46,057 nt of DNA from Coriobacteriia bacterium (GTDB lineage Bacteria > Actinomycetota > Coriobacteriia > Anaerosomatales > Anaerosomataceae): contig JAUSOQ010000030.1 of the NCBI GenBank assembly GCA_030655755.1, forward strand, positions 1 to 46,057, written 5' to 3'. Positions 44,228 through 46,057 of this stretch are shown here, one piece after another (the first letter of the stretch is position 1; each line of letters begins with the position of its first letter). A model generated the notes under the pieces. That model made no database searches, was not told the origin of the DNA, and saw only the letters and a program-made list of their open reading frames with translations. A program made the translations under genes and the position numbers.

Positions 44228-44614
44228 GTGAAAACACTGCGGCTCGTGATTCAGTACCTGCTCGCGATAGTGAGCTGGGTGATCTTTGCCCTGCTCTGGG
44301 CGTGGGTATTCTGGGAAGGTCCGGCCGTGGACGAGCTCCTCACGGTGGGCTACATCCTTCTGGTCAGCTTCGGCATCGTCGTGCTCATGGCGATATGGGT
44401 CAGATACAATGTGGGCATCTATCGACGCAAGGGCGCGCGGAAGACCGTGCCGGTCGCCACATATGACTATTCGACGGATCGTCTCGGTAAGACCGTAAGA
44501 CTCGACATCGACGTTCTTCGGAATGAGCGCATGATCTCGGTGACTATCGAGAACGGCGAGAAATGCTATGTGGCCATGCGCGCGGACGATCCTGCGACGG
44601 TGAGCGATGTATAA
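44228..44614 (+). CDS. Small membrane protein partner of the glycosyltransferase
   Basis: The 128-residue protein has two transmembrane helices (LLAIVSWVIFALLWAWVFW and YILLVSFGIVVLMAIWV) and a soluble tail. This shape and the position directly before a PgaC-type gene match PgaD/IcaD-like accessory subunits of poly-GlcNAc synthases, although sequence similarity is not clear. The GTG start follows GGGGTGAG. It overlaps the glycosyltransferase gene by eight bases. An accessory or c-di-GMP-binding role is inferred. Confidence 0.65.
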   Translation: MKTLRLVIQYLLAIVSWVIFALLWAWVFWEGPAVDELLTVGYILLVSFGIVVLMAIWVRYNVGIYRRKGARKTVPVATYDYSTDRLGKTVRLDIDVLRNERMISVTIENGEKCYVAMRADDPATVSDV

Positions 44615-45866
44615 TCTCGTCCTGACAATAGCCGAATCCGATATCTACAAAGTGACACTGATATTCTTCGCGCTCTATCCAATGTTCATGGCTCTGGTGT
44701 GGATATGGTCGTCCATCATCTACTTCTTCCGTCGTGAGCACAGGGGCGACATGAGCTTTTATGAGGTCGCGGACGAGGATCTTCCTGCGGTCTCCATCAT
44801 CGTACCGGCCTACCACGAAGAGCTGACCGTTGCGCGCACTCTCGGGGGGTTGCTCCAGATCGACTACCCAGATTTTGAGATTATCGTGGTCAACGATGCG
44901 TCGGACGACGATACCCTTGCCGAGGCGCAGAAGTTCATACATGACTCACACGTGCGGATCATCGATAAGCGTGTCAATGAGGGCAAGGCCATGGCCATCA
45001 ATGATGCCCTACCCCTCGCCAGTGGAGAGATCATCATGGTCGTCGATGGGGATGCCGTTCCCGATTCTGATGTTCTGCGCTGGGTCGTGCCACACTTCCT
45101 GCATAACCCACGCCTAGCGGCCGTGACCGGCAACCCGCGAGTCCGCAACCCCTACACGCTTCTTGCAAAGATCCAGACTATTGAGTTCTCTTCTATCATC
45201 TCGTTGTTGAAGCGTTCCCAGGTGGTTTGGGGCCGCGTCATGACCGTATCGGGGGTCATCGGTGTGTATCGCAAGAGCGCGCTTGAGGATGTGGGTCTCT
45301 GCGTGCATGACTGTGTGACCGAGGATATATCTACATCCTGGGAATTCCAGCGTCGCTACTACGACATTCGTTACGAACCCAGGGCGATGGTCCGCATGCA
45401 GGTCCCTCATACATTGCGCGCTTTGTGGTCGCAGCGCCTGCGTTGGGCGCGTGGTCTTGCTCAGACTCTTCGTCGTAATGCTGGTGTCTGGCGTCACTGG
45501 CGCAATCGTCGCATCTGGCCGGTCTACTTGGAGGCGTCGCTCTCGATCCTTTGGGCGTACTCGTTCATGATTCTGACGACCATGTGGTTGATCACATGGG
45601 TGATCGGCGCTCCACTGCTGGGTGCCACGCCTATTCCCGAGTGGTGGGGCATGCTTATCGGTACTATCTCGCTCACACAGTTGGCTGTGGGTGTCTTGAT
45701 GGATCGGAAGTACGATCCCGATGTCGCGCGTTACTACTTCTGGGCGGCGCTGTACCCCCTGGTCTACTGGTTCCAGATGTCGATCATCACGTGTATCGCC
45801 ACACCTGGAGGTCTTCTGCATCCAAAGGGTCCCGGTACGTGGCGTACACCGCGCAGCGCAGACTGA
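44607..45866 (+). CDS. pgaC-like: GT2 processive glycosyltransferase, PgaC/poly-GlcNAc synthase-like
   Basis: The 419-residue membrane enzyme has an N-terminal helix, a GT2 catalytic domain and at least three C-terminal helices. Motifs are VSIIVPAYHEELTVARTL, VVNDASDDDT, VDGDAVPD (about 147-154), a VTEDISTSW acceptor site near 237-245 and QRLRWARG near 276, the QxxRW signature of processive synthases. It probably polymerises N-acetylglucosamine and extrudes the chain. Hyaluronan- or cellulose-like products are less likely. The accessory gene upstream and the deacetylase in the purine cluster are possible partners. Confidence 0.88.
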   Translation: MYNLVLTIAESDIYKVTLIFFALYPMFMALVWIWSSIIYFFRREHRGDMSFYEVADEDLPAVSIIVPAYHEELTVARTLGGLLQIDYPDFEIIVVNDASDDDTLAEAQKFIHDSHVRIIDKRVNEGKAMAINDALPLASGEIIMVVDGDAVPDSDVLRWVVPHFLHNPRLAAVTGNPRVRNPYTLLAKIQTIEFSSIISLLKRSQVVWGRVMTVSGVIGVYRKSALEDVGLCVHDCVTEDISTSWEFQRRYYDIRYEPRAMVRMQVPHTLRALWSQRLRWARGLAQTLRRNAGVWRHWRNRRIWPVYLEASLSILWAYSFMILTTMWLITWVIGAPLLGATPIPEWWGMLIGTISLTQLAVGVLMDRKYDPDVARYYFWAALYPLVYWFQMSIITCIATPGGLLHPKGPGTWRTPRSAD

Positions 45867-45920
45867 GTACTTCTCCTCCTGGGTTGCCTTTCTTCGCGCA
45901 CACCAGCACAATCGCTCCCT

Positions 45921-46017
45921 GGAGGCGAATGGGTCCTGGTGGGCTCCGCGGTCTTCAAAACCGTTGTGGGGGGTGAAGAGCCTCCTGGGTGTGTTCGATT
46001 CGCACGCGCCTCCGCCA
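45921..46017 (+). tRNA. selC: Selenocysteine tRNA (anticodon TCA)
   Basis: The 97-base sequence has features unique to tRNA-Sec: a long acceptor branch (GGAGGCG with CGCCTCC, plus a mismatch at the eighth pair), an extended D arm, an anticodon arm GCGGT/ACCGT around loop CTTCAAA giving TCA (45955-45957), a long variable arm (GGGGGGTGAAGAGCCTCCT region) and a T arm GTGTGTTCGATTCGCAC, then GCCA. The length and the loop are as in E. coli SelC. It shows the organism decodes UGA as selenocysteine. selA and selB were not found in the window and are likely nearby. Confidence 0.93.
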
Positions 46018-46027
46018 TAGGCATACG

Positions 46028-46057
46028 AACGGGCGCTGCAGCCATGCGGCGCCCGTT
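46028..46057 (+). terminator. Terminator-like hairpin after selC
   Basis: AACGGGCGC at 46028-46036 pairs with GCGCCCGTT at 46049-46057, and the stem continues inward with a G-T wobble and three more pairs around a GCCA loop. It lies ten bases after the tRNA. Any U-tract would fall just outside the window, so a rho-independent terminator is likely but not fully visible. Confidence 0.7.

Overview
The window is high-GC bacterial DNA with frequent GTG and TTG starts. Gene content points to an anaerobic or microaerophilic, actinobacterium-like host, for example a Coriobacteriia relative. This lineage is an inference: it rests on the PurS/PurQ/PurL split, a YedE-type selenium/sulfur cassette, a selenocysteine tRNA and a 2Fe-2S/ASKHA corrinoid-type activator. 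No rRNA or lineage marker is present. No gene-free stretch exceeds about 300 bases.

Region 1 (1-16497) is a mobile defence island. It ends at the 3' end of tRNA-Glu(TTC), and all but two of its genes lie on the minus strand. From the tRNA inward it holds a Panacea-domain antitoxin with a putative toxin partner, a tyrosine integrase coupled to a zinc-ribbon protein, a divergent control cassette (XRE repressor, excisionase-like HTH, winged-helix replication-type protein, phage-type HTH protein), and a large defence operon. The operon order is a DruA-like DUF4338 protein, a 1002-residue protein, a roughly 360-residue unknown, an 1841-residue DEAH/DUF1998 helicase resembling DruE, and a PD-(D/E)XK nuclease-like gene. 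The last gene is cut by an IS21-family element whose end and istA start lie at the left edge. The gene set has both Druantia hallmarks, but its middle and nuclease genes do not match the canonical Druantia types I-III as I know them. It is the best candidate here for an undescribed system.

Region 2 (16498-21241) begins the core chromosome: tRNA-Glu, tRNA-Lys, then a plus-strand osmotic-stress set of fused trehalose-6-phosphate synthase/phosphatase, a TreT-like trehalose synthase and an MscS channel.

Region 3 (21238-36342, minus) is a folate/purine supercluster: purC, purS, purQ, purL, purF, purM, purN, purH, then pabC-like and pabB. Seven small membrane or accessory genes and a polysaccharide deacetylase are interleaved, many with 1-4 base stop/start overlaps. 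purD, purE and purB are not in the window.

Region 4 (36452-41642, minus) carries a selenium/sulfur cassette (YedE transporter, TusA/YedF-like carrier, DUF3343 protein, NAD(P)HX-dehydratase/kinase-fold protein), then a ferredoxin-ASKHA activator, a small overlapping ORF and a DUF1003 protein. Region 5 (41707-43390, minus) is an ArsR-controlled permease/thioredoxin metalloid set with a likely leaderless promoter. Region 6 (43515-46057) has small unknown genes, a two-gene PgaC-type exopolysaccharide synthase unit, a selenocysteine tRNA and a strong hairpin at the right edge.
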